Source: a virus. Taken from it: DNA of 34,573 bases. Shown one piece after another: positions 6,825 to 15,700 of this stretch. Position 1 is the first letter of the stretch. The number at the start of each line of letters is the position of its first letter. Location: positions 1-34,573 of IMG/VR virus record IMGVR_UViG_3300033146_001394, one strand, 5' to 3'. A program made the translations under genes and the position numbers. The notes under the pieces are model-generated. The model was not told the origin of the DNA. It saw only the letters and a program-made list of their open reading frames with translations, and searched no databases.

Positions 6825-6942
6825 TAAGCCGGCTGTGTATGGCTTTGTAACTATATAAATGCCGGCTTAGGACGACCCCCCACTTATAGGAACTCTCTAC
6901 AATTTTTAAGGAAACATCAAGAGAGTGAGGAGCCGTCCTAAG
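6825..6942 (-). ncRNA. structured leader with two overlapping long hairpins
   Basis: Two perfect 9-bp inverted repeats occur: taagccggc (6825-6833) with gccggctta (6861-6869), and cttaggacg (6866-6874) with cgtcctaag (6934-6942). The second encloses a further actctc/gagagt pair (6892-6897 and 6921-6926). The inner arms overlap by four bases (6866-6869), so both stems cannot be fully formed together. With the stem at 6786-6811 this makes three successive structures in ~160 non-coding bases between two genes. This architecture resembles cis-regulatory RNA or a small RNA. No known riboswitch consensus, including preQ1 types, was recognised. Confidence 0.5.
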
Positions 6943-6979
6943 CCCCCTCCGAAGAAGGAACCAGGCGAATATTATTTTT

Positions 6980-7756
6980 TTACGCTTGTTCTAGGCGATA
7001 CAGCCTTCGCATCTGTTGAAGTCTTCGCATCTGTTGAAGTCTTCGCATCTGTTGAAGTCTTTGCATCTGTTGAAGTCTTCGCATCTGTTGAAGTCTTCGC
7101 ATCTGTTGAAGTTCTGTTGAAGTCTTCGCATCTGTTGAAGTCTTCGCATCTGTTGAAGTCTTTGCATCTGTTGAAGTCTTCGCATCTGTTGAAGTCTTCG
7201 CATCTGTTGAAGTCTTCGCATCTGTTGCAGCTCGTTCACGTGCCTCCTTCTCTCTTAAGGCCGCTTCCGCTTTTTTAGCTGCTTTCAGGCCACCTTCGAA
7301 GGCTACTGACTCAGCTGCGTAACCTTTAACCTCTTCACCTGCTGCGGCTGCTTTACGCTTAGCTCTGACAGCTTCCAAAGCTTTCTGTTCGACAGCTCTT
7401 TGAGCAGCAACCTTAGCGTCTCTTTCCTCTGCAGTCAACCCATTTGTACTTCCGGCTCCTGCTCTTTTCTGTGGCGCTGGTCCGTACTTGGTTAAAAGAA
7501 TCTCTGCCATTCTTGCTTGAGAACACCCAAGACCCATATCTCTCATCATTTTAAGAGCCGCATGACGTGAAATTCTCTCATCCGGAAGAAGCTCAATGAA
7601 TACTTCGTTTGAAGTCTGTACTTTCTCTTTCACTTTTGTGTCTGCTTTCACTTTTGTGTCTGCTTTCACTTTTGTGCCTGCCTGTGTTACTTTAGGCTCT
7701 TGTTTTACCGCAGCTAAACCGGTTGCTGTTGTTGTTGTTGTTTTTTTGTCTGACAT
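6980..7756 (-). CDS. Ala/Lys-rich protein with repeat tail and frame switch
   Basis: A 258-residue protein of unknown function. Residues ~25-46 hold three TKVKAD-type repeats; ~50-95 form the only compact-looking region (VFIELLPDERISRHAALKMM and AEILLTKYG), possibly a small helical domain; ~105-180 is a highly charged Ala/Lys/Glu helix; and from ~181 the chain is repeats: six TDAKTS units, then six LQQMRR-type units and the end RLYRLEQA. The change of repeat sequence is caused by one repeat unit being 7 bases short (7113-7123). Without that loss the protein would continue in TDAKTS and finish about 14 residues after the array with a basic tail (VSPRTSVKK). Start ATG at 7756 follows AAAGGATACAAAA. 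The charge pattern recalls histone H1-like proteins; function is unknown. Confidence 0.65.
   Translation of the reverse strand: MSDKKTTTTTATGLAAVKQEPKVTQAGTKVKADTKVKADTKVKEKVQTSNEVFIELLPDERISRHAALKMMRDMGLGCSQARMAEILLTKYGPAPQKRAGAGSTNGLTAEERDAKVAAQRAVEQKALEAVRAKRKAAAAGEEVKGYAAESVAFEGGLKAAKKAEAALREKEARERAATDAKTSTDAKTSTDAKTSTDAKTSTDAKTSTDAKTSTELQQMRRLQQMRRLQQMQRLQQMRRLQQMRRLQQMRRLYRLEQA
7005..7231. repeat. 18-bp tandem repeat array, 12 full and 1 partial
   Basis: The plus-strand unit cttcgcatctgttgaagt is repeated six times at 7005-7112 (unit 4 has t for c), then an 11-base remnant at 7113-7123, then six more units at 7124-7231 (unit 3 of this block has the same t variant; the last unit has two changes at its end). 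The five-unit stretches 7023-7112 and 7124-7213 are identical including the variant, which points to a block duplication. The unit has no stop codon in the three minus-strand frames, so any length change leaves a readable product. Confidence 0.95.
7631..7684. repeat. 18-bp tandem repeat, N-terminal coding
   Basis: Two identical 18-bp units start at 7631 and 7649 (cacttttgtgtctgcttt) and a third at 7667 has diverged in its second half. They encode the TKVKAD repeats near the N-terminus of the same protein that carries the larger 18-bp array. The two arrays share unit length but not sequence. Confidence 0.85.
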
Positions 7757-7786
7757 TTTTGTATCCTTTAATGTTTTATATTTATA

Positions 7787-7830
7787 ATTATATACTACGT
7801 TTGCTTTACTTACCCTGAATTAAAAGGGTA
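7787..7830 (-). promoter_or_regulatory. short intergenic region: stem-loop and TATAAT box
   Basis: Between the repeat-protein gene and the 5' nuclease gene lies an 87-base AT-rich gap. On the minus strand a 6-bp stem TACCCT/AGGGTA (7811-7830, 8-base loop) follows the nuclease stop, and a TATAAT hexamer lies at 7787-7792, 31 bases before the next ATG. No good -35 hexamer is found at 16-18 bases, so a promoter here is only tentative. Confidence 0.3.
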
Positions 7831-7843
7831 GGTGGAAGCTTTT

Positions 7844-8920
7844 TTAAATCGGGGGCGGCGTCCACAACGAAATGTTTTTGTGTTCGTCTAATTGGTTTAA
7901 GTTGACTAGGCGCATCATTAGGATAGCGTACTCCTCCGTATACCCCGCTTTGTTGAAGGTTTCGAGGACCTTAGCCCACGCATCTTCTGGGCCTTTCCAC
8001 TCAGGTAAGGCTGCCTTGGCTTTAACGGCGCCTACTCTATAGATACCGGGAATTCCATCTGAACTATCTCCCGACATACACTGACGATAATAAAACAAGT
8101 CAGCTTCTTCTTGTGTCGTGTGTTGTAGTTCATTTTTGTTGAAATTGATATGCCCCACACTCCCGGAAGGAGTCCCACCCAAGATGTCTTTGTCTATGAC
8201 TGCCAGCATAACGTTCTCAGGGTCCTCTGTTTTAAGTTTGTAGGCGTAGTCATCAGCCTCACACCCACCACAAGCTACAGCACCTGGAAGGCTTAAAGCC
8301 CATTCTAGAACCTCTTCTACGTTTGTAGGTGTGGGCATTCCCACTCTGTTGGCTTTGTAACCCGGAAGAGGTACATGCTGGATTTTTTCATGCTCCGGTC
8401 TTCGGCTGTTAACAATGTCATATACCGTCTTCTCTTCTTCGTTGTACTCTTGAACTAAAGCATACCGGAAGTTGGGCTGTAAACCATGACGCTTTCTGTA
8501 GGCCGCTTTAGGTGTGTACAAGGTAACAATCTCTTCCTCCACCCCAATACCTCGAGGGTGTAGGGCGGACTCAGCTAAATACTTTATATACTGTACTCGG
8601 GAAGCAAACACTTCCTTCTGTTCTTGAAGCATGGACAGTACGGTCTCATCGAAGAGAGTGGCCTCGTTCTGAGGCGTGTTCTTTTCATAGTTCTGTACTC
8701 CTAAGTGACAAGCTTGATACACTAAACTGTCCGCGTCTATAACAAGAGTAACTTTTCTTGTTATTTCTACAGAGGTGGGTTTAGCTTTTTCCTCTTCGAA
8801 CAGAGATGTGTCTTCGTCGTCAATCCAAGGGATGTACATATTAACCTCAGGCTCTTTAATGACCTCAGCTGGTTTTTCGTTGTGTTTGAATTTGTCTTCT
8901 ACTTTTGTTTCGGTGAACAT
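7844..8920 (-). CDS. 5'-3' exonuclease / flap endonuclease (FEN-like)
   Basis: The 358-residue product belongs to the phage 5'-3' exonuclease/RNase H family that removes RNA primers and trims flaps. After a ~55-residue acidic extension, VIDADSLVYQA (60-70) gives the first metal-binding Asp pair (D62, D64). CEADDYAYKL (220-229) and AVIDKDILGG (240-249) give further metal ligands, and MSGDSSDGIPGIYRVGAVKA (282-301) is the helix-three-turn-helix with D285 and D288. A Lys/Arg-rich arch segment (PKAAYRKRHG, ~137-146) is also present. Ribosome site GGAGG precedes the ATG. It lies 10 bases downstream of the DNA polymerase gene, so it probably serves primer removal on the lagging strand. Confidence 0.88.
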   Translation of the reverse strand: MFTETKVEDKFKHNEKPAEVIKEPEVNMYIPWIDDEDTSLFEEEKAKPTSVEITRKVTLVIDADSLVYQACHLGVQNYEKNTPQNEATLFDETVLSMLQEQKEVFASRVQYIKYLAESALHPRGIGVEEEIVTLYTPKAAYRKRHGLQPNFRYALVQEYNEEEKTVYDIVNSRRPEHEKIQHVPLPGYKANRVGMPTPTNVEEVLEWALSLPGAVACGGCEADDYAYKLKTEDPENVMLAVIDKDILGGTPSGSVGHINFNKNELQHTTQEEADLFYYRQCMSGDSSDGIPGIYRVGAVKAKAALPEWKGPEDAWAKVLETFNKAGYTEEYAILMMRLVNLNQLDEHKNISLWTPPPI

Positions 8921-8930
8921 AAGGCCTCCT

Positions 8931-10988
8931 TTATTGTTCTATGCATTGGATTTCATCAAACGCAGCCATGTTCTCCAGCAAAGTACCTTGGACTACGTAA
9001 CTCTTAGCTGCTAGGTACTGTTTATGGTTTCCGTCGGCTCTATATTTTAAAGAGAACTTACCTTCGTTATCTATTTCACCCCAGTTCTTCCCTATGAGGG
9101 CTTCGGTAGGCATCTTCAGTGTAGGGTATAAGGAGTTTTGAAGCACCTCGAACCAAGCCACAATCATACACCAAACAGTTACGAAGCCCACATTCTGAGC
9201 CTCTACAATGTTATCAGCAAGATGTATGTATGAATCATGAACAGCTGCGCCTGTACGAATACCTGGCATGTTTTTCTCCATATAGATATGAGCTAGTTTA
9301 AACACCTCGGCTGAAGACCCCTGCATTTTAATGGCATTCAGGTCTGTGTACAGTTTCGCTTTATACATACGGCCTAGTAGGGTGACATCTTCGTTTGTCT
9401 TAGAGCGTCCATTACGTCTATGCCACTCATCCATGGCGGGGAACGTCTTCTTCCATCTTCTGTGTAGTGGACGCATATCTTCTTCACTCATATAGATACC
9501 AGCTTCTTTAATCAGCATAGTACAGAGCCGAGCAACACCTGCCCCATAACCACCAGAAAAATTAAAAAACTTTCCTATGAATCTTTCTGCTTTGGTGATG
9601 ACCTCTGGGGCTTTCTCATATACTTGCGTAGCTGCGAATACGTGAAGGTCTTCGTCGTTCATAAACTTAGAAATCATAACCTCTTCTCGAAGTACAGCCG
9701 CCAACATTCGAAGCTCCAATTGGGAGTAATCCGCGTATATAAGGAAACGGGAATCTTCCGGAGTATCTTTATAACCGAAACAATCCTTTAAACTTCTAGG
9801 GATGTTAGTCATGTTGACCTCATCACTAGCTATACGACCTGAGATGGTCCTAGGACTTATATACCCCTTAACCCTCCCGAATCTTTCATGTTGTTCTTTG
9901 TAGGCTTTTAAAGCTTCCATACGTTTGGCTGCGGAGCGGTACTCTCTCAAAGCTTCCGCTATACGCTTTCGATAGAGGAAAACATCTGGGTCATCCCGGT
10001 AGAGGACGGCCGCTTCGATTAAACCTTCAGGGGTTCCACCTTCCACACCCACAGGACATACTACCATATCTGAACCGTCGACTACTTGCGCGAAATACTG
10101 ATCGTCGCTCTCTACTGAGTTGAGTAAGGCTCTTACCTGTTTGTAACTACGAGGGTTAAAACCTTCCGGAAACAACTGGGTACATTTCTCTCTAGTATTC
10201 GTGAGGTTGTTCGTGTGCAGTTCCCACTTGTCTTCATCCAGTGGAAGTCCTACATGTTGGTATTTCACACAACGGTCGATGAACAGATAGTCCAATTTTA
10301 CTATGAACTTCTTCTCTTCTTCTTTAAAGGCCTTATATATCTTAGGCATCACCATAACGTCCAAAGCCCCGTACACCAACTGTTCTTTGTGAAGAGGCTG
10401 GCTTCTCTTGTCTGACTTCGGTGTATCTAGGAAAGACTTCTGCATGAACTTTTTATAACCTACAGGGTCAGAAGCCCCGATAGCTACAGCGTAGTCGTGG
10501 TAGTAATCAGTACCGTGTACATACTTAGCTACCTTATCTAGACCAAAACCGTCTACTTTATTAAACAGAGCTTGACGAGCTAGTAAAAATGTGTCTGAGT
10601 GTTTTTCAAAGGGAATCCCTGGGAAGTACTCAGACCACAGAACATCCTCAGGTTTTGTGTCATTCTGGAATGTACTAAGCTCCATAGTTAACATGTGGGC
10701 TACGACGTGATTGTCTTTTATCGCTGTGTGAAGGTCTCTGATAGCTATATCATTAGTATCAAAGATGATTGCTTTTGGCCAGTGCTCTTGGTAGAGTTGG
10801 GCTGTACGAATATTTTCATAAGTGTACGAGTGAGTCTCGACATCCAGGTATAGAGGCTCGTCCTTACGCAGAAAGAAAAGACTTTCTTTGTCTGCGGAAG
10901 TTAGACTCTCGGGAGTATCCATCATATATCTGTAGTACTCAGTCTCGTCCGGTCCCTCGACCAGAGGGGTTGTTAGTTTATTCGCCAT
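8931..10988 (-). CDS. family A DNA polymerase
   Basis: A 685-residue replicative polymerase of the PolA family. The N-terminal 3'-5' exonuclease domain has YLDVETH (D49, E51) as motif I and YGALDVMV (D210) as motif III. Motif II is unusual: the family's HNxxxD appears as AHMLTMEL (H98 to E103). The polymerase domain shows motif A ADYSQLELR (D420), motif B R469-x3-K473-x3-F477-x3-YG, and motif C VHDSY (H584, D585). The Phe at 477 is the residue seen in E. coli Pol I rather than the Tyr of T7. Paired with the primase-like helicase and the FEN-like nuclease, it forms the phage replisome. Confidence 0.95.
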   Translation of the reverse strand: MANKLTTPLVEGPDETEYYRYMMDTPESLTSADKESLFFLRKDEPLYLDVETHSYTYENIRTAQLYQEHWPKAIIFDTNDIAIRDLHTAIKDNHVVAHMLTMELSTFQNDTKPEDVLWSEYFPGIPFEKHSDTFLLARQALFNKVDGFGLDKVAKYVHGTDYYHDYAVAIGASDPVGYKKFMQKSFLDTPKSDKRSQPLHKEQLVYGALDVMVMPKIYKAFKEEEKKFIVKLDYLFIDRCVKYQHVGLPLDEDKWELHTNNLTNTREKCTQLFPEGFNPRSYKQVRALLNSVESDDQYFAQVVDGSDMVVCPVGVEGGTPEGLIEAAVLYRDDPDVFLYRKRIAEALREYRSAAKRMEALKAYKEQHERFGRVKGYISPRTISGRIASDEVNMTNIPRSLKDCFGYKDTPEDSRFLIYADYSQLELRMLAAVLREEVMISKFMNDEDLHVFAATQVYEKAPEVITKAERFIGKFFNFSGGYGAGVARLCTMLIKEAGIYMSEEDMRPLHRRWKKTFPAMDEWHRRNGRSKTNEDVTLLGRMYKAKLYTDLNAIKMQGSSAEVFKLAHIYMEKNMPGIRTGAAVHDSYIHLADNIVEAQNVGFVTVWCMIVAWFEVLQNSLYPTLKMPTEALIGKNWGEIDNEGKFSLKYRADGNHKQYLAAKSYVVQGTLLENMAAFDEIQCIEQ

Positions 10989-11304
10989 CGGATGTTCCTT
11001 TCACCCCTAAGAGGCGTGCACAAAAGATGGGGTGTAGTGTGGCTGCTCTATCATGAGAGATAGACAAGCCCGCTCTCCCCACCGCTTGTTTAAATTGGTT
11101 GGCGGATATTTCCGCTTTTGGGTCTGCTTCAAACACCTCGAAAAGTTCGTTATCGGTGTTTTTAGAAGTCCCATGAAGGCTGTTCCCTTTCTTAGCTTGG
11201 GATTCCGCTTTAAAGACAGCTAGAAACTCCGAAGGGTTTAAAGTCCCTCGGGGTCTCTTCAAAAGAGCTGCCACCTCTTGGGGTGTATATTTTTTGCGTG
11301 CCAT
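10978..11304 (-). CDS. small unknown replication-region protein
   Basis: A 108-residue basic protein without a recognised family. It has two Lys/Pro-rich helical-looking segments (YTPQEVAALLKRPRG at 6-20 and NPSEFLAVFKAESQAKK at 23-39). Start ATG follows GGAGGTCGTT. It overlaps the DNA polymerase start by 11 bases, so its translation is coupled to that of the polymerase. The helix-turn-helix-like beginning could contact DNA, but this is weak. Confidence 0.7.
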   Translation of the reverse strand: MARKKYTPQEVAALLKRPRGTLNPSEFLAVFKAESQAKKGNSLHGTSKNTDNELFEVFEADPKAEISANQFKQAVGRAGLSISHDRAATLHPIFCARLLGVKGTSDGE

Positions 11305-11313
11305 AACGACCTC

Positions 11314-12078
11314 CTAAGTGGTAAGGGCTTTTAACTCTTCGAGCATCTTAGCTACTTGAGGGTCCTCCTTAGCCAGTAAGGCGAAGATGGCTAATTCCTC
11401 TGCCGCTTCTTTACGTTCGTGAAGTTGTTTCATAATAACCTCTTTACGGTCAGTAGCGGCCATACGGGCTAGTTGATCTTTTGTGTCGATGGTATCTACA
11501 ACCCAACCAACTATATTATTGTAAGCTTTTACAGTGTCAGGGTTTTTAAGGTCCATAGGTAAAACATCCTGAACCATCATAATTGTAAGAATCCCACCGT
11601 CAACAACAACTAAATCACCTTCTTTAACAGAGGCAGCCAAAAGCTTATCCATCTTAAAAGAATATATTTTTGTGTATGGGGTGTTCTTTGGATCTATAGT
11701 CTCTTTCGCTTTCGCTCTTACAACTATATACTCCCCGCCTATATACGACGCCGCTTTACTTTTTTTGTTGAATTCTAAATCTGCCATTTTATTTCCTTTT
11801 ATTTTACGTGCGTAACCATTACGCCCTAATGTTACCTCTACGAGGTCGTTTGAACTTAATACAGTCTCAGAAGGCCAAGAACCTATAAAGTCCCATTTTG
11901 TTCCGCTGAATTTTATATACTCCCAAGCTTCAGCCCTATCATTCCAAGCGAAGCTTAAGTTCCGGCGGTCCTTCAACCAAGGTTTACGCTGGAAGAAACT
12001 TTTAAGGTAACATTCAGCCGGTTGCTCCCTGCTATGAAACGGGGAAGTTGTAGAAGGACTCTCATCGAATAAGCCCAT
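11314..12078 (-). CDS. unknown protein with probable internal start
   Basis: A 254-residue protein, unrecognised. The first ~95 residues contain aromatic motifs (WNDRAEAWEYIKFSGTKWDF, ~45-64). From residue 98 (MADLEFNKK) the remainder is a separate-looking part: beta-rich up to ~180 (YIGGEYIVVRAKA, EGDLVVVDGG), then a charged helix to the end. The codons just before M98 create AAAAGGAAATAAAATG, a good ribosome site with start at 11787. The gene could therefore yield both a full-length protein and a 157-residue C-terminal protein. It lies among replication genes with GGAG before its main ATG. Confidence 0.75.
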   Translation of the reverse strand: MGLFDESPSTTSPFHSREQPAECYLKSFFQRKPWLKDRRNLSFAWNDRAEAWEYIKFSGTKWDFIGSWPSETVLSSNDLVEVTLGRNGYARKIKGNKMADLEFNKKSKAASYIGGEYIVVRAKAKETIDPKNTPYTKIYSFKMDKLLAASVKEGDLVVVDGGILTIMMVQDVLPMDLKNPDTVKAYNNIVGWVVDTIDTKDQLARMAATDRKEVIMKQLHERKEAAEELAIFALLAKEDPQVAKMLEELKALTT

Positions 12079-12081
12079 AAC

Positions 12082-12657
12082 TTACTCCTTAAGCTGTTGC
12101 TGGAGGAAAGCGTACAGCTCGAGAATCTTACAAGCTTGTGTGTCCTCTCTATAAGGGAGGGCCATGGATATATCCCACACACTTCCTAATTTCAAACTAC
12201 CTGTAAGGGCTCCGGTTTCTTTCGCTCCTCGTAAGAGATTCAAAAGATCCAACTGGATTGGACTGCTTAAAGTGCACATGGAATCTAAAGTAGAGACCAG
12301 TCTGTACTTGGCAGTCATCGAATTGAAAAAATCTCTATTGTAGCAGAGGAACTGGACTTCATCGTCTTCAGACTCTACAAAACCCACAGTCTCCATCAGG
12401 AGCTCTTTGAAAGCGTGAGCGGTGTCAACCCCGTGATGTTTTTCAAGATTTAAACCAAACATCTTCTTGTTGTAAGCGATCGCAGCTGAGTCAATCAAAG
12501 CGTCTGGAGAGACTGTAACGTTCTTACTACCCGCAGATAGAAGTTTAACAACCCCCTCCGCCTCTTCGCCTATGGCGTAATCAATACGCTGTATAGCGTG
12601 TTCAGATGTAAGCCCTGTCGTAATGAAAGCCAGTGCTAGAACAATTTTTCTGTTCAT
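12082..12657 (-). CDS. unknown protein with signal-like N-terminus
   Basis: A 191-residue unrecognised protein. The N-terminus MNRKIVLALAFITTGLTSEHA has a basic start, a hydrophobic run of about 12 residues and small residues after it, like a signal peptide or membrane anchor. The remainder is helical, acidic and has few cysteines. It lies downstream of the big helicase gene behind a good promoter candidate and just ahead of polymerase genes. An exported or membrane-tethered protein would be surprising in this block; the run is short and may be part of an ordinary helix. ATG is preceded by GGAAACATT. Confidence 0.65.
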   Translation of the reverse strand: MNRKIVLALAFITTGLTSEHAIQRIDYAIGEEAEGVVKLLSAGSKNVTVSPDALIDSAAIAYNKKMFGLNLEKHHGVDTAHAFKELLMETVGFVESEDDEVQFLCYNRDFFNSMTAKYRLVSTLDSMCTLSSPIQLDLLNLLRGAKETGALTGSLKLGSVWDISMALPYREDTQACKILELYAFLQQQLKE

Positions 12658-12680
12658 AATGTTTCCTTTATATTTTTTAT

Positions 12681-12742
12681 CAATATCTGTTATTGATTCC
12701 TAATTATACCTAATCCTATCTTAATACCAACTGAATTAAGAT
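12681..12742 (-). promoter_or_regulatory. sigma70-like promoter with dyads
   Basis: In the 103-base gap before the gene at 12657, minus-strand TTGGTA (12725-12730) and TATAAT (12703-12708) are spaced by 16 bases, a good match to a host vegetative promoter. A perfect 8-bp dyad atcttaat/attaagat (12718-12742) overlaps the -35 box, and a second dyad caata/tattg (12681-12695) lies just downstream of the -10. This arrangement would suit a repressible operon start for the polymerase-nuclease block. Confidence 0.55.
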
Positions 12743-12760
12743 AAAAACTTTCCTTTATTT

Positions 12761-15700
12761 TTAAGAGCCTAAAAAAGTAGGATTTTCAGACAACAGCGGA
12801 GCTTTCACAGAAGTCTCTTCTATGATGTAGTTTGAATCGTCTATAGAGAACCAACCCAACTTAAACCTGAAATGTGTCTTCTCTTTCCTTGAACGAGAAG
12901 GTATCTCCGTGAATCCTCCTACAAGCTTCTGCTCCGGAGGTGTTACTACCCTGTTACGTGTTATAGAAGGTCCTTCGTAAAGAGTTATGCGTCCTATCTT
13001 TCTTAGGTAAGACAACGGGTTTTTCTTTATCTTTAATATAGCCGCTTTTGTCTCTTTGTGTTTGATGTAGTCGTGCAAGAGGGCCAAGGCTTTCGTCACC
13101 GGGTAAAATGTATCTTCTTGTAACATCTCCTGTATATATAAATAAGAAGCACTACACAAAATGTTGTTCTGTCTTAAAGCCTGCTGGGCCAACCCTACAT
13201 CTTGGTGCATAGCTTGGAAGAAGTCCGGATTCCACATAAAACGCTTTACCTTCTCGGGATGTAGTATATACTCCGTAGGCAGTAAACCCACAGAAGGGTC
13301 ACACGTAGGCGTCTCGGGTACTTCTATCTTACGTATATCTTGTTGGGCTCTGTCCATAGCTTTACCTACGGGCGGTGTGGACATGAAGATATCAAACTCA
13401 GATTTGGACATATCTTTGATTCTATCTTTGTACTCCCTCACACTTAGGGAGTGCTCCTTACCCAACGACAAATCACTCTCTATATCCTTGGTCTCCTCCA
13501 TATAAGACGTTAAACCCCCACCCCATGGACCTTCGTAGGAATCCCTATTGAAGGCCACATACTTGTCTTTCGCTTTGTAGTACACAGAGGCCGCTTTGAA
13601 CACATCAAATCGAGCTAGTAAAGTTTCTTCGATTTGATGCTTTACAGAAGGAGTATCGAAGGTGAGGATGTGCTCTCGTACAAATGTTGGTGTTTCTTCT
13701 TTAGTTTGCATAGCCTCCGCTGTTTTTCGGCTTTCCTCTCCTCCTTTGAGTTCCGTGGAGAGTACCTCTGTTCTGTGTTTGTTCAATGCTAGACGTTTTG
13801 ATGACTCGTAGTCCATGGATTCCATAGGGTGGGTAGTTGTTCTTAAAGGCTGTGGTGAGAGGTTCAGATCGTCGCCTCTTTTAAAGCGCGTCCCGGATAT
13901 GACAAGAGTACGCTGAACATCCGGGTGTCGGGCTCTCGATATCTTTTGTACTTCTACAGAGCGGACCTCTAGAGGAGCAGGAATCCCCTGCATATCAACA
14001 ACACAAAAGTCGTAAGCTCGGGAGAGGGAGGTACCTGCAGTTAATGCCGTAGCTACTACGAAATCAGCCTTATTTAACTCTTCGTTAGTAGGGCGCGTGT
14101 ACTCTTTATAGTCCACTGTACCATCTTCTTTATAGTAAGGGTACTTTTGAATCGACATCTCTGTGGCATTACGAGGAAGCCCTATATATAATAGTATGGT
14201 TTTCTCTTTATGAACCTTTAGAAGCTCTTCATAAACACCCACAGCCTTCAAAGCGGTAGCGGACATGATTAAGGCGGAGTCTGTCTGAGGGGAAAGAATC
14301 TCCTCCCACGGAAACTGTGTAGTCACCTTTACCATCCTAGGTTTTTTCAAGTTATAACTGTCAACGACCCACTCCCCAGGATCCGCTGAAGTAGGAAGCC
14401 AAGCCCGGTCATGATAACCCGGGAGAAGCTCAGGAGTGATGCTAGCCGACATTACCAAGAGACGGTCAAAATGTAGTTCTCTTTGGAGTATCCTATAATA
14501 CATGAAAGCTTCCACTGAGGAGTGGTGGGTGAACAGTGTATGAACCTCATCCAGCACAAACGACCACTTACTTGTATCATAGGGTTCTTTTTTACTCTCT
14601 TCTCCCATTTTGGCAAAGTCTATCCGACTATGATTAAATGTTTGTTTGTTCTGGGTTCGGCTGTGAAGCTCACCGTGTAGTTTACTCATTGTACATATTA
14701 CAAAATTATGCTGTTCGAAGGCGTCAAACTTGTCAACCCCCGCATGTATAGCTTTAAACTTCACGCCTTCGGTCCCTAGGCTTTTCACCTCTGCTTCTAT
14801 CGACTGCAGAGCTGCATAGTCTGGGACTGTCCACACTACCTTATGTAAAATGTTCTTTCGCAAGAGGGACAACACTTTACTGATTACATGATAAGTCTTC
14901 CCGGTACCTGTGGGGGCTATTATACAATGGTTATCAAAAATGTCTTCTATCTTCTCTGTGGGCAGGTATTTTTCAATCTCTATAGTTTCGGCGTCTTCTT
15001 CAGCGTCTCTGTTTAGTACTATAAACCAGCGGGACTCTGAGTAATGGTAGACGTACATAGACCCATCAGGTTTGAGTACAACATAACAGTTGTTGACTCC
15101 TCCGTTAACGGGGTCTAGTATATCCGAGATGTTGGTTGTGACGTCTTTATCCTCTACAAATAAAGCATCGCCTAACTCCTGGCGTGCTTCTTTCTCCATG
15201 GCCTCCCGTAGACTTCCGAAAGTACCCCAGAGTTTGTTGTTGAAATACACAGGGTCGCTCCTATATAACTCTCCTGTCTGTAGGGTTCTACCCGTTCGCT
15301 TGGTGTCTTTCGCGAAGTCAGAAGCTGTTAGGTTCGTGTTGTTTACTAGGTTATAAGAGGCTGCGTCGTCCGTCATCTCTCGTAACTCTTCCGGAGTGTA
15401 TAAATCTTGTTGCTCTACGGGGTGCTTCTTTGCGTAGGTTAGTGTCTTTGCTATAAACGACTTGGTTATAGAGCGTCCTTTCGTGTTGGTACTTATGATT
15501 CTATCTGTCAAGTCTCCTTGGATTAAGAGGCGAGCGGCGGAGTAAACAGACATATCCGGAGCTGAAGGGGCCGTTCTTACCTTCAATTGACGATTCAACC
15601 CCTTAAGTTTCTGCGGAAGTAAATCATCCAGAGGGCTGAACAAAGCGGCTACGAAGGAAGCCTGCTCTTCAGGGTTCATCATAGTCTTCAATTCGAACCA

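Noticed and set aside
6786-6942. preQ1 riboswitch
   Set aside because: No match to the compact preQ1-I or preQ1-II patterns could be found; the stems are much longer.
7005-7231. CRISPR array
   Set aside because: Units are directly adjacent with no spacers and lie in a coding frame.
6991-7239. Second minus-strand frame across the repeats starting MNELQQ
   Set aside because: No ribosome site; it is the alternate frame of the same repeat array.
6925-7278. Plus-strand open frame across the 18-bp repeats
   Set aside because: It arises from the stop-free repeat unit; the opposite strand has a start, ribosome site and matching orientation.
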